Shown: piece after piece, positions 1-13,430 of the stretch
Numbering within the stretch: position 1 is the first letter of the stretch
Layout: every line of letters begins with the position of its first letter
Origin: Bradysia coprophila
Lineage: Eukaryota; Arthropoda; Insecta; Diptera; Sciaridae
Assembly (NCBI RefSeq): GCF_014529535.1
Contig: NW_023503313.1
Span: forward strand, 2,004,081-2,068,080
Reading direction: 5' to 3'
Length of the DNA: 64,000 nucleotides
Position numbers and translations under genes: made by a program
Notes under the pieces: model-generated
Seen by the model: the letters and a program-made list of their open reading frames with translations, nothing else
Database searches by the model: none
What the model was told of the DNA's origin: nothing

Positions 1-1038
1 GAGTATAAGGTATGTCTTCGATGTGGCCGGTATATAAAAGGTAATACCGTGGAAAGAAAGTAAAATTTTATTTCATTTTATGTGGTTATGTGCAACAGAT
101 GAAGTAGCGCAATTTGTAAAACGTTCTGCTCGAAAACGACACCGTATGTCTACATTGTACAGCATCAATATCCACATTTATTACATGCAAAAAACGATTT
201 TATTTCGTCAGATTTTTTATATATGAAAGAGAAACACAATTTTAAGTATAATGAAGAACTAGACTGTCATATGGCGAAATTTATGACGTGTCCTGTGATA
301 GACGAGATTTCGTTTTGAAATAGGTCGAAACTGTGGAACTTTTCATAGGGCACAACATTCATGGAAGTTTATTTCAACTACCAGTCAGTGAATCAAATTA
401 AAATCCAAGATGTTCTAAAAAAGGTCTAATAGATTTCGAGTGACTTCGGTTTGTATTTTCGTTAGGCACAGGGCAGGTCGTGGTATGGATTGCGTCACAT
501 GTACATAATGGTATCAAGAAATAATTCGCGTTTAACGAGATGCATGCGTATAATACGCCATTATGGGAGATGATCTTATATATACTGTTATTTAAGTGAT
601 GAGCTGTGGGTGTTGCACGCTAACACAACGAAATATTGAGGTGCTAGATTTTCTATTGAAACCTTTGAGTATCTTACACAAACGAAGTAACAGATTTATC
701 CGTTTTTTAGATTTATTGACTACAGACAGATTCGTCCCGTTACTTTGTCCGACAGAACTGACTCGTAAGTTTTGTTATATCCAAAAAATAGAGAAGTCTT
801 ATCTGATCTTTGGAAGCTTCAAAACTGCATATCTAACCAATTTCACTGTATTTTAATATCGGAAAGACTTTCGCTGAATCTCTTTTCTTTAGAAGTTTAA
901 TTATTTTCAGTTCACTGAATTTTCATTGAAAAATATTTCAATACATCTGCACGCATAATGTCCAGCTTTATTGTCTTATTACACACTTTCTTTTTCGAAA
1001 CATTTCGATAAGAGCAATCATTAAAATCTGTCACTTCT

Positions 1039-1088
1039 TCTGTTTACAGTACCATCAATTGTGTCTGTTTAAAGTACCATCAATTGTG
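1039..1088 (+). repeat. 25-bp tandem duplication
   Basis: TCTGTTTACAGTACCATCAA... at 1039-1063 is repeated at 1064-1088 with one substitution (C to A). Confidence 0.85.
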
Positions 1089-1837
1089 TGATTGAGAATC
1101 TTTTACTTCATTAGTTTTGAATATCTATTTCGCTTGGAACACCCAAGCAGTGCCGCACGGTCACGCAGTATTAGAAGTGAGTGAGTGAGTGGGCTCTTTA
1201 GGTCATTAGTTTACGGAAAAAAAGACGCCAGATCAAAACCGATTAAAATGATAAGTTCAAAATATCTGCTACACACACACCCAATTCTGCATACTTAAGG
1301 TTCGTATCACCAACGCACTACTTTTATTGGTATTGTCAATTTATTCAAGAACGTTGACAATATAAAAATCAGCAGAAACTAATAATCAATAACCTTACAC
1401 CTGACCATTGGGCAATTTATTAAACAAATTTCGTGTTCGAGATGTTATCACATCCAACATCAAAATATTGTCTCTACTGTGAGCTAATATCTTCTTCGCT
1501 GTTGTCGTTTTTATTTTTTGTAATAATTTTTGGTAGGTGGTAAGACGTTTCATTGAGTGCGTGTACGAAAATGCTTCACGTGAGAAGGATTTAAATTTGA
1601 ACTTCATCTTGAACTGAATGTTGAATTACTTGGAACATTCAAGCAAAACGGCTTCGTTTTTAATAGAGCTTTTTCGGACTAAAAGTACGTTATACTGAAA
1701 CACAGCAGTTAGTGCATTTGTTGATTTGTTCGAAGACGAGCAATTATTTCTATGTTGTCTCTGAAGGGGCACAATCAGCATTTGGGGTGACCAAACGTTT
1801 TTTTTTATGGTATGGAAATAGTGAGGACACACACCCC

Positions 1838-2110
1838 CCCTGAACAAAAATAAAGTTTTACCGAAAATGCACCCAAAAATTGATCGCTGTTCTGAATAGA
1901 GGGACCCTAGGGGAGTTCAAAACGATGGTCCGTTAAGCTGGACCAGATGCTTCCCCACACCCATACAACTAAGGAAAAAATTGTATGGGCTGGGGAAGCA
2001 TCTGGTCCAGCTTAACGGACCATCGTTTTGAACTCCCCTAGGGTCCCTCTATTCAGAACAGCGATCAATTTTTGGGTGCATTTTCGGTAAAACTTTATTT
2101 TTGTTCAGGG
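1838..2110. repeat. Near-perfect 273-bp foldback hairpin
   Basis: CCCTGAACAAAAATAAAGTT at 1838 is inverted at the right end (2110). The arms of about 130 bases show only a few mismatches around a loop of about a dozen bases (CTAAGGAAAAAA). No target duplication is obvious. It is a MITE or inverted duplication, and transcripts would form a long dsRNA stem. Confidence 0.9.
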
Positions 2111-2415
2111 CAGGTGTGGACACAGAACAAGAAGATGAACTACAAAATGGAAGGTGCAACAGTTTTGTTAATATCTTATTAAAATGATTCCGGAAAGACC
2201 AAGACCATTTACTTTGTACGCTTTCAAATCCTAATAACTTTCTGTCCTTAGTCCTGTAGTGCCATCTTGCTGAAGTAATAAATTATATAAGCTCGATGTG
2301 TATCACGCAAAAATTGTTTTTTTTATCTTCGTCGCGAAATGCGATGCAGTTTCTGCTAAAAATTATTCTCTTGAAATCTCTTCGACAATTTATGTGTGAG
2401 ACGGGGACGGTGTTG

Positions 2416-2521
2416 AGGAATTTCGCGCCGTGTAATTCACAATAATCCACAAAGTGACATTTTCCTTATACAAAATGTGTCAGTTTGTCGATTATTGTGA
2501 ATGACGCGGCGCGAAATTCCT
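2416..2521. repeat. Foldback element
   Basis: AGGAATTTCGCGCCG and its complement CGGCGCGAAATTCCT bound the unit. The inner arms (TTCACAATAATC / GATTATTGTGAA) and a weaker GTGACATTTT / AAAATGTGTCA pair also match. Confidence 0.8.
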
Positions 2522-5500
2522 AGCAGCCGACGGGGACATCATCTTGTTTTGTTATTTGCTCATATAATAAGGCATTAGTTGACAGAGAATTTGATAGTAG
2601 TTTGGTCAGGAACACTTTGCGATTCTGACTGGATGACTTACTTTACTATCTGTTACTAATTTCTCATTCTAAGTAATAAAAAAATGATCTGCTCAGATAA
2701 GAATTGGCTCTGTCTGGAATTCGTTCATATGTTATTCCGTTCCAATTTCATCTTCATTGCAGGTCCACAACAATTTCGTTGGGCTACTTAAAACAGATAC
2801 GCAGCGATTCATTTTGTTCAAGTTAAATTCATTATCACGAAGATGTTAAAATTGACGTGAATTAGATTAGATATTGGTAGCGCAGGAAAACGTGATTTAT
2901 TAATTAATAATCTATATGAAGCGATAGTTTAACGACCAACAATTGTATTATGAAGAGAAGAAAAAATGAAATTGAATTTTGTTTTCCCCGTTGTAAACGA
3001 TAATTGAAAGAAATTGTTTGGTAATGTCAGAGAAAGTGAAAGAATTGATTTAGAAATTGCAAATTATTTTAATTATAAAATTATCAAGAGGAAAACACGT
3101 GTGTGCTGCAGGTGAAAAAAAGACAATCGGAGGAGATCGAATAAACATAGACAGAAATGAGTTTTTTGTACAACGTTTCATTCCACCGTTTGCATAATTC
3201 CAACCACCACATTTTTCGCTTCATCTTTACCACACTCGTTTTCTATAGATTTTATTACGAATTCCATACTTACCACGAGACGACACATTGACAAAACATT
3301 GAAAATAATTTTACAATCTAAAATAAATTACCCCACACTCTTGAGTGCTTCAGCTGCTGTATTGATCTTGTTACACTGGTGACGTCTTTCAGTCTAACTT
3401 TTATATAAACCGAATTGATTCATCAGCAAATAGCCAAGATGATGAATTTTAAATAACCCAATTGGTCTGGTCGGAGTTTCGTTGAAACTGGCATCAGTCA
3501 TTAATTTACCGAAAAGAAAACAAACAAACAGCTAGTTTTCGTCGCACAGCAATTTCAAAATCAGTTCACAACTTCCTATTGATATAAAAATTCCGAAAGG
3601 TAATTTGTGTGTTTAATGGCTTCATTATGTTTTTGCTTCCAGTAAGAGTTCACTGTGGTATTTATACAACGCTATATCACGATATAGAAGTCTGTTTAAA
3701 TCGCGACTACCTCGGTTAGTCATGCAAACATAAAAAGGCGTCATATATGTGTCGTGTGTTTCTTGCAACCTGTTCGTTTGTCACTCGACCAGAAAAAATA
3801 TGTTAAATTTATATCCGCTGAACGATGCACGAGATATCCATTATCTATTTTTTGTAAAAGACAAAAGAATTTCAATGATACGATTGGTTATATAACTAAA
3901 ACCTTTCCACAGCAGTGGAAAATGCATTTCCATTCCATTGATCGGAGTTATGTGTTAAATTTCATTTTCTCTTTTCATGTTTTACTTGACAAAAGCATTT
4001 TGATGTGAGTGTCTCCTTGGGGAATTTTTATAAAACATATTTACGACGTCAGTACTCGTTTCACTTTCTCATACATTTGATTCGTAAGAAACGTTTTGTG
4101 TAGTTCCGGATATCCTTAAATGAATCCGGTTCAAAACGTTAATTTAAATTTCTCTTTATTAATCAAAAATAATTAAAATCATTTTCATCCGAAAAAATAT
4201 TCGTACAACACATGTCCTACATATGTTCTTCAAGTTACACACCAGTACCTGTTCTGATCGTTTACGAGAAGACGAAAAAAAAACTTCTTTCATAAATGAA
4301 AAAAAAAAAACATTTTTTTGTATTTAACCAAAAAGAAATAATAATAAGAAGCAACAACCGAAAAAGTTGATCGTGAGATTTTGTGCATCGTACATTTTCA
4401 CTTTTTGGGGCATAATTTCATATAATTGCCCAAACACGACCGAAGAAAAAGTAAAAATATTTCGCCTCATCAATAATGTTTTGTATGAATGAACAATTAT
4501 GGGTTTATATAGCCGGGGCCATACAAATCCGAGAAAGAAGTGATGAAGACAAAAAAAAATAAACTTACACCAACAACAAAACAACTTCGGTTTTACATTA
4601 CTTTTTTTTGAATCCATGAGATTTAATTTGTTTCATCTTGTGCGTTATTCTTCAATTAATCGAAAAATGAAACAGGAAGTGAATTAAAAAAAAAAATATG
4701 TGAAAGGTAGAGTGAGTATATAAAAGAATACATTGGACTCACATATATAAGAAGAAAAAAAAATCCATCGTCCATCCTACACTCATATACTATGTATTAA
4801 GTCGTCTTCAAACAACAAAGTGAAAACGAATTGAACTCATCGTAAGTGAATATATCTAAGCGAACAGAATTAATTATATACAAAGTCATGGTCAAACAAA
4901 TTATTATGGGAAACAGTGATGAAACATTTGACTTAGATATTTTTGTTTAAGCTGCACATGATGTCGGACAGCGTTGAGAAAAGCTTACATCGAAAATTTA
5001 TTTGTGAGCTTATGAAAAAGCTTTATCATCGAGTTCAAATCACTTTTTGATTTGGACTGTGCCAAATTGATTTAGTGTTGATCAAAGCTCTAACACCGAA
5101 CAGATTGTGGATATTCTTGAGCTTATTGAAAAGCTTTAGCGCTTACAGCTTAATCACCTAGCCAGATTTCTGAGTAAAGTTCGAAAACGCAGTTACTCCG
5201 TTTAGGCTTCCATTTACTGCACAATGATGGAAAACAAAATGAGCTTTTATTGTTTGATCGTAAATGGAGTACTAAACGAAATAGGTGGGCAAAGATCCTA
5301 ACATAGTCCTTTTCATTTAATAAAAACAACGATTTCTTGTAAATACCGTTTGCATTCCGATTTAAGCATTTCGAGCTTTTCCTTAAACAGGTACATAATT
5401 GGTCGTTTATTGAGAACAAACTAGATGGCGCTGTGATAAGCTCATGAATTCGCACATTTAGTGCTCTTGAACTTCTGACGTATCTCGCAGAAAAGCTTTC

Positions 5501-7096
5501 GATTGTTAGATATCTTTTATAGAGCAGTTTTCAAAACTTTAAATTATCATTGGTGATTGCTCTATGTTTGTGTTACCGACCAATTAGATTTTAACAAATA
5601 ATTACCCGAACAAATCTTCAAGTTTAAAGCTTAAAAAGGAATTTCTTTGCCACTTGGCGCTTGAAGATCTCGAAGTGATGCTTTATTGAACTATTTCAAA
5701 AAGCACATCGAAAGATGTATCTAATGATCTATCAGATTGAAACAGTGAGCGGCCGAAACAACTCGATATTTTTGTCCCCAATGATATCAGTCAGATATCG
5801 TTGAACACATTCGTTCAAAAAAATCAGAACGATCTACGCACCAACACCAACAAACATCTCATAAAAACATTGATATATCGAGGAACGAGTACAATAAAAA
5901 AATTTCACCTGTCTGTTCGCCAACGAACAATTATTCTGGTTTCCCAAAAAAGAGAAAGACCAAACTTAACGATGGACCTTGCTTGGTCACTGACCTACTG
6001 TTCCACATAAAAATTAAAAGATTTTCGACCAAAAAAAATATGAGAAGAAGTAGAAGAAGACGACGAAAAAAGTATAATAAAATGTCTAAAAAAAATAACT
6101 AAAATAAAAACATATTTCTTGTTCATTTCTTCTTTCTTTTGAGGAAAAAAAATTGTTATTACAAAATTAAATATACGTGGCAATGGCGTGTGTGTTCGCA
6201 ATTTATTCAAAATCAATACGCTGATCATAAATATTATTGTCAGTTGAGAAAAAGGTGTGTATTGTAAGTATATTGTATATTGTATCCATACATATATAAA
6301 TATATGGACAGCCTCTCTTTAAGCAATGTGTATAACTGAACGAATAATAACACAGTAAAAATGTAGGAAATTGTTGAGTTACATTACGACAATGTTTCGA
6401 TAAAAATAAATTATCGCTGGGTAACCAAACTCCTTTTGATATGTGTGCTTGATGGCTATTCGCTTTTGGTTCACGATCATGATCGTTCATTATCAAGATC
6501 ATTGAATGAATTTTTTTAAATATTTTTTTTTTCTTTTCGTCAAACAAGTCGAACGGGTATACAATAAATATGGTATATGTAAGTATAAATATATAGATAT
6601 AATGTCTGAATAAGCTCAGTCATGTGTGTTATAATGTGCGTTAATTGAAGAAATATTTTTACATTTTTTTTTCTTCTTTCTTCAAATCTTGAGAATGAGA
6701 ATGCATATAGATATAGGTATTAACATATTTTAGGTAGAGTATAAAGCATGCATGTAGGTTTTTGGGTCAAATTCATAAAAATAATAAATAAATTGAATTG
6801 GAAAATGCAATGTGCTCCGATCCAATTTATCTATCCTTTTTTGGGATAATGTTTTCTTCTCGTTTTTCTGTTCGGTTTCTTTTATTAAAAAAAATGATTT
6901 TGAATTAAAATTTCAATTCAGCGCATCATCATTGCACCATTACAATTTCATTCGATTCTAAGCAGCTAAATAAATAGAATAAATTAAATAAATTATTAGG
7001 AATCTACAAACTAAAGAACCGAAACGATTTTTTTCTCTCGTTTGGTCACCCTAATCGCTTTTTTCTGTTTTCATTTTCTTTTCCCTCCACACCCCA
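2522..7096. other. Long AT-rich intergenic stretch
   Basis: No gene was recognised. It contains poly-A and poly-T runs and short motif echoes (GAGCTTAT...AAAGCTTTA at about 5009 and 5118). Short open frames here have junk-like composition, rich in Phe, Lys and Asn. Confidence 0.6.
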
Positions 7097-9280
7097 TCAA
7101 GCAAACATTTTCTGATATCTTTGGTAAACAATATCATGATTCTTCAGATATGCATTCTCGTCAACATCTCGCCTTCTTCGGTGATGGTAATCGCTTTGGT
7201 GCGCTTTTACGTAATGCACTTCTGGCTCACTTTTGTGATCAGATTCGGTAAGTTTTTTCAAACCGATAATTGCTGTTAACACCAGAGCCATGGTAGCTAC
7301 ACCCAATGCTTTGGCAGCCAGGACACCCACAGCACCGATACCAATTGCGGCCAACATTTTCTTCATCATGATGGCGGCAAGTAAAACGGCGCTGAGTCCA
7401 CCTTTGTCTTTCTTACGGGCCTCTGAAATTTAACGGAAAAAAAGATTTGTTGAAAGTTGTTGGTTTGGACAGTAGAAAAAAAATTCAACAAAATGATGAG
7501 TCTATCCGATAGCCAGAGAATGACTGACATCCCGGATATTTGAGATAAATTTCAAGCAATTTGACTCGAACTTGAACTGCAGCTTTAATAAAATCGCAAT
7601 TAATCGACGAAGAAGGACTGTATGCTCTACAAGACTGAAGTCGTTTACAGATCTATTTGTTAGGTCGTAGTGTAGTGTTGGGTCTGTTTCACATAGAAAG
7701 TACAACCGCAAGAAAGAGAAAAATGCCAATTTCAAAACAAAATCTAATTATGGATCGATCAATCAAGGCGAATTGTCTGGGGATGTTATGTAGAGATCGG
7801 TTCAAACTAACAAATGCCGTTACATGAAATTCTTCGCCTGGAATCGCTTTTGTTCGAATCGAAATGAGATTGAAATTTGACGACTGACGACGCCAGAATT
7901 TATTCTTATTTTGTGATGACCGAAAGTACAATCAAATTATCCAAAGGATTGAGAGGTTCAAAGTATAAATTACAAAAGCAAATAAAATTCGGCAAAAACC
8001 TTACATTGAACCGATTTTTGTTTACATTATTCCAACGGAACATTTCTGTGTGAACGAAGGTTAAAAAAAACTCAATTGATCAAAAGAGCGTTGAAACGCG
8101 AACTACTCAATGTAATTGTACAGAAAAAATTGATATAGTTCCGTAAGCGCACCAGTTCATCCATGACTATGCAACACAATCCATTTCTCGTCAATAACAT
8201 TTTTAAGAATAAAATCTTCAACATATAACTAGCCTTTTTATAGACAAATTTCTGTAGTTCCACACACTTCTTCGAAACATCTTTTGATTTTGGTATTGGT
8301 GCTTGGACAGTTTAAACAAAATTTTCAAATTCTTCGTAACCATCAGGTGCTAACATATATTTTTCACCTGTATGCAGACTTTCGCAATTTTAAAAAAATT
8401 TATGAAGTCGGCTATTTTATCACACCAACCAATGGTATAATTTACGGCGCTTTAAAATTATTATTTTTATTTTTGAATTTTCATGATTTTAACGGTCGGC
8501 ATTAATAACGGTTTGAATAAATTGAAGATTTGATATAGAGAAACACGGAGATTTTCTATTGTAAAAAAAGATTTCGAACGAAAGCTACTTACAAAAGCTA
8601 CTTACAAAAGCTACTTAAATATTGAAGGAAAGAGCAGGTGCTGGTCAACTATAGTATCTACACAAATAGCATCTGTGACACTTTAATTGATTTAAATTTC
8701 TTTTCAATCATTTAACTTATATAACAGAAACAGCTCATCGGCTGATATAGAAAGCGACGACAACATTATCAGTTGAGATCCAGCTATTGTTCTCCTACAG
8801 AACATATTTTATGATAAAATTGTCGACATGATAGATTTGTCATCAAACACTAACTAGGAGATAAATTACACAAATGAAGTAATAGATTTATTGATTCGTA
8901 TGCAATGCGCCGTTTCTAAACAGTTCACACATTAGATTCCAGATCACACCTCTCGGCACTGTGCATTTTATTTTCCGGAAAAAAAATTGAAACTCACCGA
9001 ATTTATCATTTCCACCATAAACTTCGGTCATTGTTTTATTAACAAGTCGATCGAATTCAACGTTCAAATTTTCCGTCAAATATTTTGCCACTCGATCTAA
9101 ATATCCGGTGTTATCACTACGCTTTTCCCGATGATGGTCCTCCAATGCAACGACACTGTCACCATTAAATCCATCGGCAACAACAGGTGCTAATCCATCG
9201 GTAACATATCCACTTTCCACACAACACAATACCGTCAACACAATGGCGACAATAAAACTGAGTTCCCGTAAGCAAATCAT
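7097..9280 (-). CDS. Osiris family protein (DUF1676), 2 exons, 202 aa
   Basis: Exons read on the minus strand are 9280-8998 (94 codons plus one base) and 7422-7097. The donor is G|GTGAG, the acceptor is TTTCAG|AG, and the phases agree, giving 202 residues. Residues 1-23 (MICLRELSF... then a hydrophobic run) are a signal peptide, which supports this start. Residues about 95-150 form the DUF1676-type block: basic ARKKDKGG, then the hydrophobic stretch LAAIMMKKMLAAIG... through VLTAIIGLKKL. This block is the family hallmark. Two basic sites (HREKR near residue 55 and HRRRRR in the tail) could be proprotein cleavage sites. The tail is His/Tyr-rich. Known of the family: Osiris proteins are insect-specific, act in the secretory or endosomal system of cuticle-forming epithelia and lie in a cluster. 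Odd: the usual N-terminal cysteine pair is absent from the mature region. The orthologue number cannot be assigned from sequence alone. A possible polyA signal (AATAAA on the minus strand) lies at 6881-6886. Confidence 0.88.
8581..8618 (+). repeat. 13-bp tandem repeat, three copies
   Basis: AAAGCTACTTAC is repeated three times with period 13. It lies inside the intron of the first Osiris gene. Confidence 0.85.
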
Positions 9281-9424
9281 TTTTGTTTTCTTTCGTTGGT
9301 TCGATTAAATAAAATTTAAATTTTCTTTTTATAAATTTTTGTATACTTTTTGACAAATCTGTTGAATTGAACTTGGCAGTGATACAAATCAAACAAGAAT
9401 AACAAATTTCTCAAACGACTCTCT

Positions 9425-9437
9425 GCTTATATATAAA
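9425..9437 (-). promoter_or_regulatory. TATA box of the Osiris gene at 7097-9280
   Basis: The minus strand reads TTTATATATAAGC about 145 bases upstream of the ATG at 9280. A start site about 30 bases downstream would leave a 5' UTR of roughly 115-120 bases. The position and motif fit a focused insect core promoter. The start site itself is not visible. Confidence 0.5.
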
Positions 9438-9440
9438 ATA

Positions 9441-11178
9441 GACTTCGATAAAAAGTGAATTTGTATCACATTGTTCTTATTATATGACCAACAAAAAAAA
9501 GTTTTTTTTTTTCTTCATCTCCAAATGTATATCATTAATAGTGACCAACAATAACAAATTATTGGAGCGGCATGCCATAGCAAATTAACCGTGACAATTT
9601 AAAACTGCACTTCATCATTTTTATTTGTGAATATATATTTTGAAGATTTAAATTAGGCAATGGCAAGTGATAGAATTTTTTCTTTTCGGTTTTTTCTTTT
9701 TCTTCTTAAATTTAATTCGCATTTCTCTTTTGAGCAATTGCTCGGAATATAGTTAATTATTTAAATTTTAATCGAATGGATTTTTCATATCTCTTATAAT
9801 TCCTCCGATACACATCTATATCACCATGACCATATAGTAAAAGTATATTGTGATTCCAAACAAATTAATGTGTACTGAGATGGTTCATGTAAAAAGTGAC
9901 GTTATTTCACATTTTTGTTTTGAGACAAAAAAAACTGCTCTAGATTATATTTCCACTCACAAAAAAAAACTATGAAAATTCCCAAGAATATACTGCCACT
10001 CCTTCATTAGTTGTCGAAAAAAAAATTCACGTTCAAGTAGCATCGAAACACCATAGAATTACATTATATGAAAATTGTCCCATAAACGTTTTTTATTTCA
10101 AACATCACATGGCATGTGTGTAGCATATATATACCTCTACATTATCGCACACGTATATTCGCAATTGAGGTAAGAAAAAAATTGAATTTGTTGTTATTAT
10201 TATTAATATATTACACCCATATCAGCAAGTGATGAACACAGGAGAAAAAAAATTAATTTCACCGTAATCATGTATGAGATCTAATAAAGATAGACGACAA
10301 GAAGGCGTTTCACGTTATATAGAGAGGATTATTTAATTACTTTTGGACTCGGAGAGGCTAGTGAATTTTTAGCGATAAATTGAATTGAATTTTCGTCTAA
10401 TTGACTCCGTTAAGTTAAAACCAACCAACAAAAAAATTCATGAATAAAAACGACGTTCTTTTATAAATATACTTACTGTACCATGAGGTAGTTTAGATTA
10501 GAAATAATAAAAAAAAACGAAAATTTAAATTTAATAAATTCAATTTTACTGTCCAATTTGATTGATTGTTTTGTGTCTTAGCTCCACTTTTGGAATTTTT
10601 TTTACGCTAATCTAATTTAAATATTTTACCGGAAGAAGAATTCTTTGATAACTCTTGGATCTTGTTTGTTTAGTGAACTACTTGTCAGAAGATCTTTAGG
10701 AACCCCAAGACCAAAAAAGGACATATTATCGCGATTTTGATTCACTCAGAATTGAACGTTTTTCTAATTTTTCAGAGTTAATCTGCTCCCATGCCAGATG
10801 GTACTATTCCACGTTTTTCTTTCACTTTATAACATTGGAGTTGCACTAATCTAATCGAATAAAAAAAGCTTTTGGAAGTCCGTTGAGATTTGCTCGAGTT
10901 GTCAAGACAAACGTTCTTTCGACAATAACTTCGGATTGTTAGACCAATATAGCCTATCAGCGATCTTAACCTAAGAAATATCATTGTACGTCGTTTTTCG
11001 GAATCCTTTTAGAATTACTCTAGCTATGGTATTATCAATGAATCCACAAATTGTGACAAACGTTTTCATACATTTAAAGTTAATCGTCATAGTAGTGGTA
11101 CTTTTGTGACGAACATTTTCGAGTGATTTTATACAAAGTGTTTAGATAAGACTGGAAGCCTAATGACATGAATGAAGA
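9441..11178. other. AT-rich intergenic stretch
   Basis: This lies upstream of the first Osiris promoter. No gene, RNA or repeat family was recognised. Confidence 0.55.
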
Positions 11179-11186
11179 CCAAAGCG

Positions 11187-11572
11187 TAGGGATGGGAGGC
11201 GTTCAAAATTATCGATAATATCAATCGAAAGAAATTATCGATAATTGATTAATCATATCGTTATCGATAATTTAATAATTATCGATAATTATCAAAATAT
11301 CGAAATTCGATAATTATCAAAATATCGATATTTTGATATTTATCTGAAAATTCATGATAATATACCGATATATCGGAATATATCGATAAATATCGGATTT
11401 TCGGACCGAAATATCGATATATCGAATTATCGATATCTTGATAATTATCAAAATATCAATAATTATCGATTATCGATATTTTTTTGATAATTTTCGATAA
11501 AAAAAGTCGATAATTATCGATTATCGATAATTGATAATTATCGATAATCATTTTCATTATCGCCCATGCCTA
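11187..11572. mobile_element. hAT-type MITE with ATCGAT-rich interior
   Basis: The ends are TAGGGATGGG and CCCATGCCTA (imperfect inverted repeats), flanked by a perfect 8-bp duplication CCAAAGCG at 11179-11186 and 11573-11580. The interior is a degenerate repeat of ATCGATAATTATCGAT with about eleven copies of TATCGATA. There is no coding frame. An 8-bp duplication and short ends are hallmarks of the hAT superfamily. Confidence 0.88.
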
Positions 11573-12301
11573 CCAAAGCGGAGCTGATCATCATTTGTTA
11601 ACTACATCCGCGACAGAAATTAGGCAAAAGCTCCGGCTGGTATTTTTATATGGTAAAAGGTATGTGAAAACAAATGAAGTAAAAGATTTTGTACTAGGAG
11701 ACACCAACAAAAGAAGTAGAAGATTCAACGAAATCATCGTGGAATATACATTTGTAAAAGAACGTTAATCAAACACTACAAATTACAGATCATCTGAGCT
11801 GAACGGCAGGGATATAAAACAGCGATCACCTTATGTTTCATGAATAAAAATTTAATCGATAAATTGCAGAAGTCCCATTTTCAATCCGTCCTACTTCGCC
11901 TATGTTTCTGCAAGTGGACAATCCAATATAAGATTTTGTTAAATCGTCCAATACCAAAGACCAGCTATCATTTTTTTTTTACAAATTACAAATTACAACT
12001 CTCGTTTTTCTGTACGCTTAGTACTTTCACCCTACACCGCCGTACGTAACAAGTTTACCATGATTAAAAATGTGTGGAAATGTGATTAAAAAACGTTAAA
12101 TGTAACAATTTTTTACACGATAACTTGTAAATCTCAAATGTTTTTTTTATCTGTTGAAGTATTGAAATTCTCAGGTTAAGTTTTAAAATGGGTGGTATCG
12201 GTTCATCCATTTGGGAGTAGTTCTCAAAAGAAGCCTTTTCTAGTCTTTGTTAACACGATAGCTTGGGTAATTCTGAACCAATTAAAAAACATAGCTAACG
12301 C

Positions 12302-13423
12302 CGACCCGTACGAAACACCTATTCGTATCAAAAGCCTTTACTGTGAAACTCTTCATTTCTTTTACTTCATTCTCTACTGAAAAGCTATTCGCCCTTTAAA
12401 ATCACTTACATTTTCTTTCTTTGCCTTGTTAGCATATACAAATAAATTGCCGGAGGCAATATAGACAGCCCCGTACGAAGCCAACTTTCATGAATTCCTA
12501 TTTAAACAGCTATATACCGCTATATTTACATATAAATAAACATTTCACAGATGAATATGCTGTAATATAGCTCTATATGCCTGTATATAGCTCAATATAG
12601 CTGTATATGGGTATATATAGATGTCCATACATGGAATGCCTGAAACACCCCACACACATAACAAATTATTTCCATGCTAACAGAAACTCTCTAAGTACCA
12701 TTTTTCCCAAGATATATCACTTTTAATAAAATCCAATATGGCCGCCAGCAGCCATTTTGTTAGAAGACCGGAAATTTTACCGACGCTTTACATTCGTTAA
12801 TATATTTCAAACAAAAAAAAATCATGAAATTCGGTCAAAATTTACTCGCGATATTGACAAAATACTCCACGTTCACTGTACGGCCGAGTAGCCAGATAAG
12901 AGCTCACTCCAAGAGACCTAGCTCACGCTCCGGAGAACATAATTTCAAAAACTTTTTTTTCCCTGATTGGTACGATCAATACCTATCTAATAAAGCTAAT
13001 ACAGACGAAATATGTTGAAATTTGGCTTACCTACAAGCAAAAACTGCTTGCCGCCCTGTGCCTGTTACCTTTTATTTGACGTATCACTTACAAGTGTAAC
13101 GTTTGAATGTCCGGAGATATCTTCGAAAAACCGTAAAGCACTTATTGGGCCACAGCTCGGGAAGGGTCGATCCAAAATCACTCATCTTCGAACTTAGCCT
13201 GTCTTTTGACATTACCAAACGGGAAAAAAAAGAATTTTCAAAATCGGATGCGTTTTACTCAAGTTATCGTGCAGACGGACAGACGGACAGACGGACATTT
13301 TTTTTCACTGATTTGGCATCTCTAGACAACCACAATAGGTTTCCCCTTACTCAGGGAGTCCAATTCGACGTGTTACGGACGTATGCGTAAACGCATAAGA
13401 CCCCAGTACTTCGTACGGGTCTA
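12302..13423. repeat. Dispersed repeat with CCCGTACGAA ends and GACGGACA tandem
   Basis: GACCCGTACGAAA at 12302 and CCCGTACGAAG at 12471 are inverted relative to CTTCGTACGGGTCT near 13410-13423. The interior holds TATATAGC-type repeats (12520-12620) and three copies of CAGACGGA at 13272-13295. Short reading frames through it (12824-13390) look like relics or chance. The class is not certain. Confidence 0.5.
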
Positions 13424-13430
13424 AAAATAG

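Noticed and set aside
4324-6547. Several minus-strand frames of 77-114 codons
   Set aside because: Composition dominated by Phe, Ile, Lys and Asn, as expected of AT-rich noncoding DNA.
12824-13390. Overlapping plus-strand frames
   Set aside because: They lie in a dispersed repeat and switch frame without any conserved domain.
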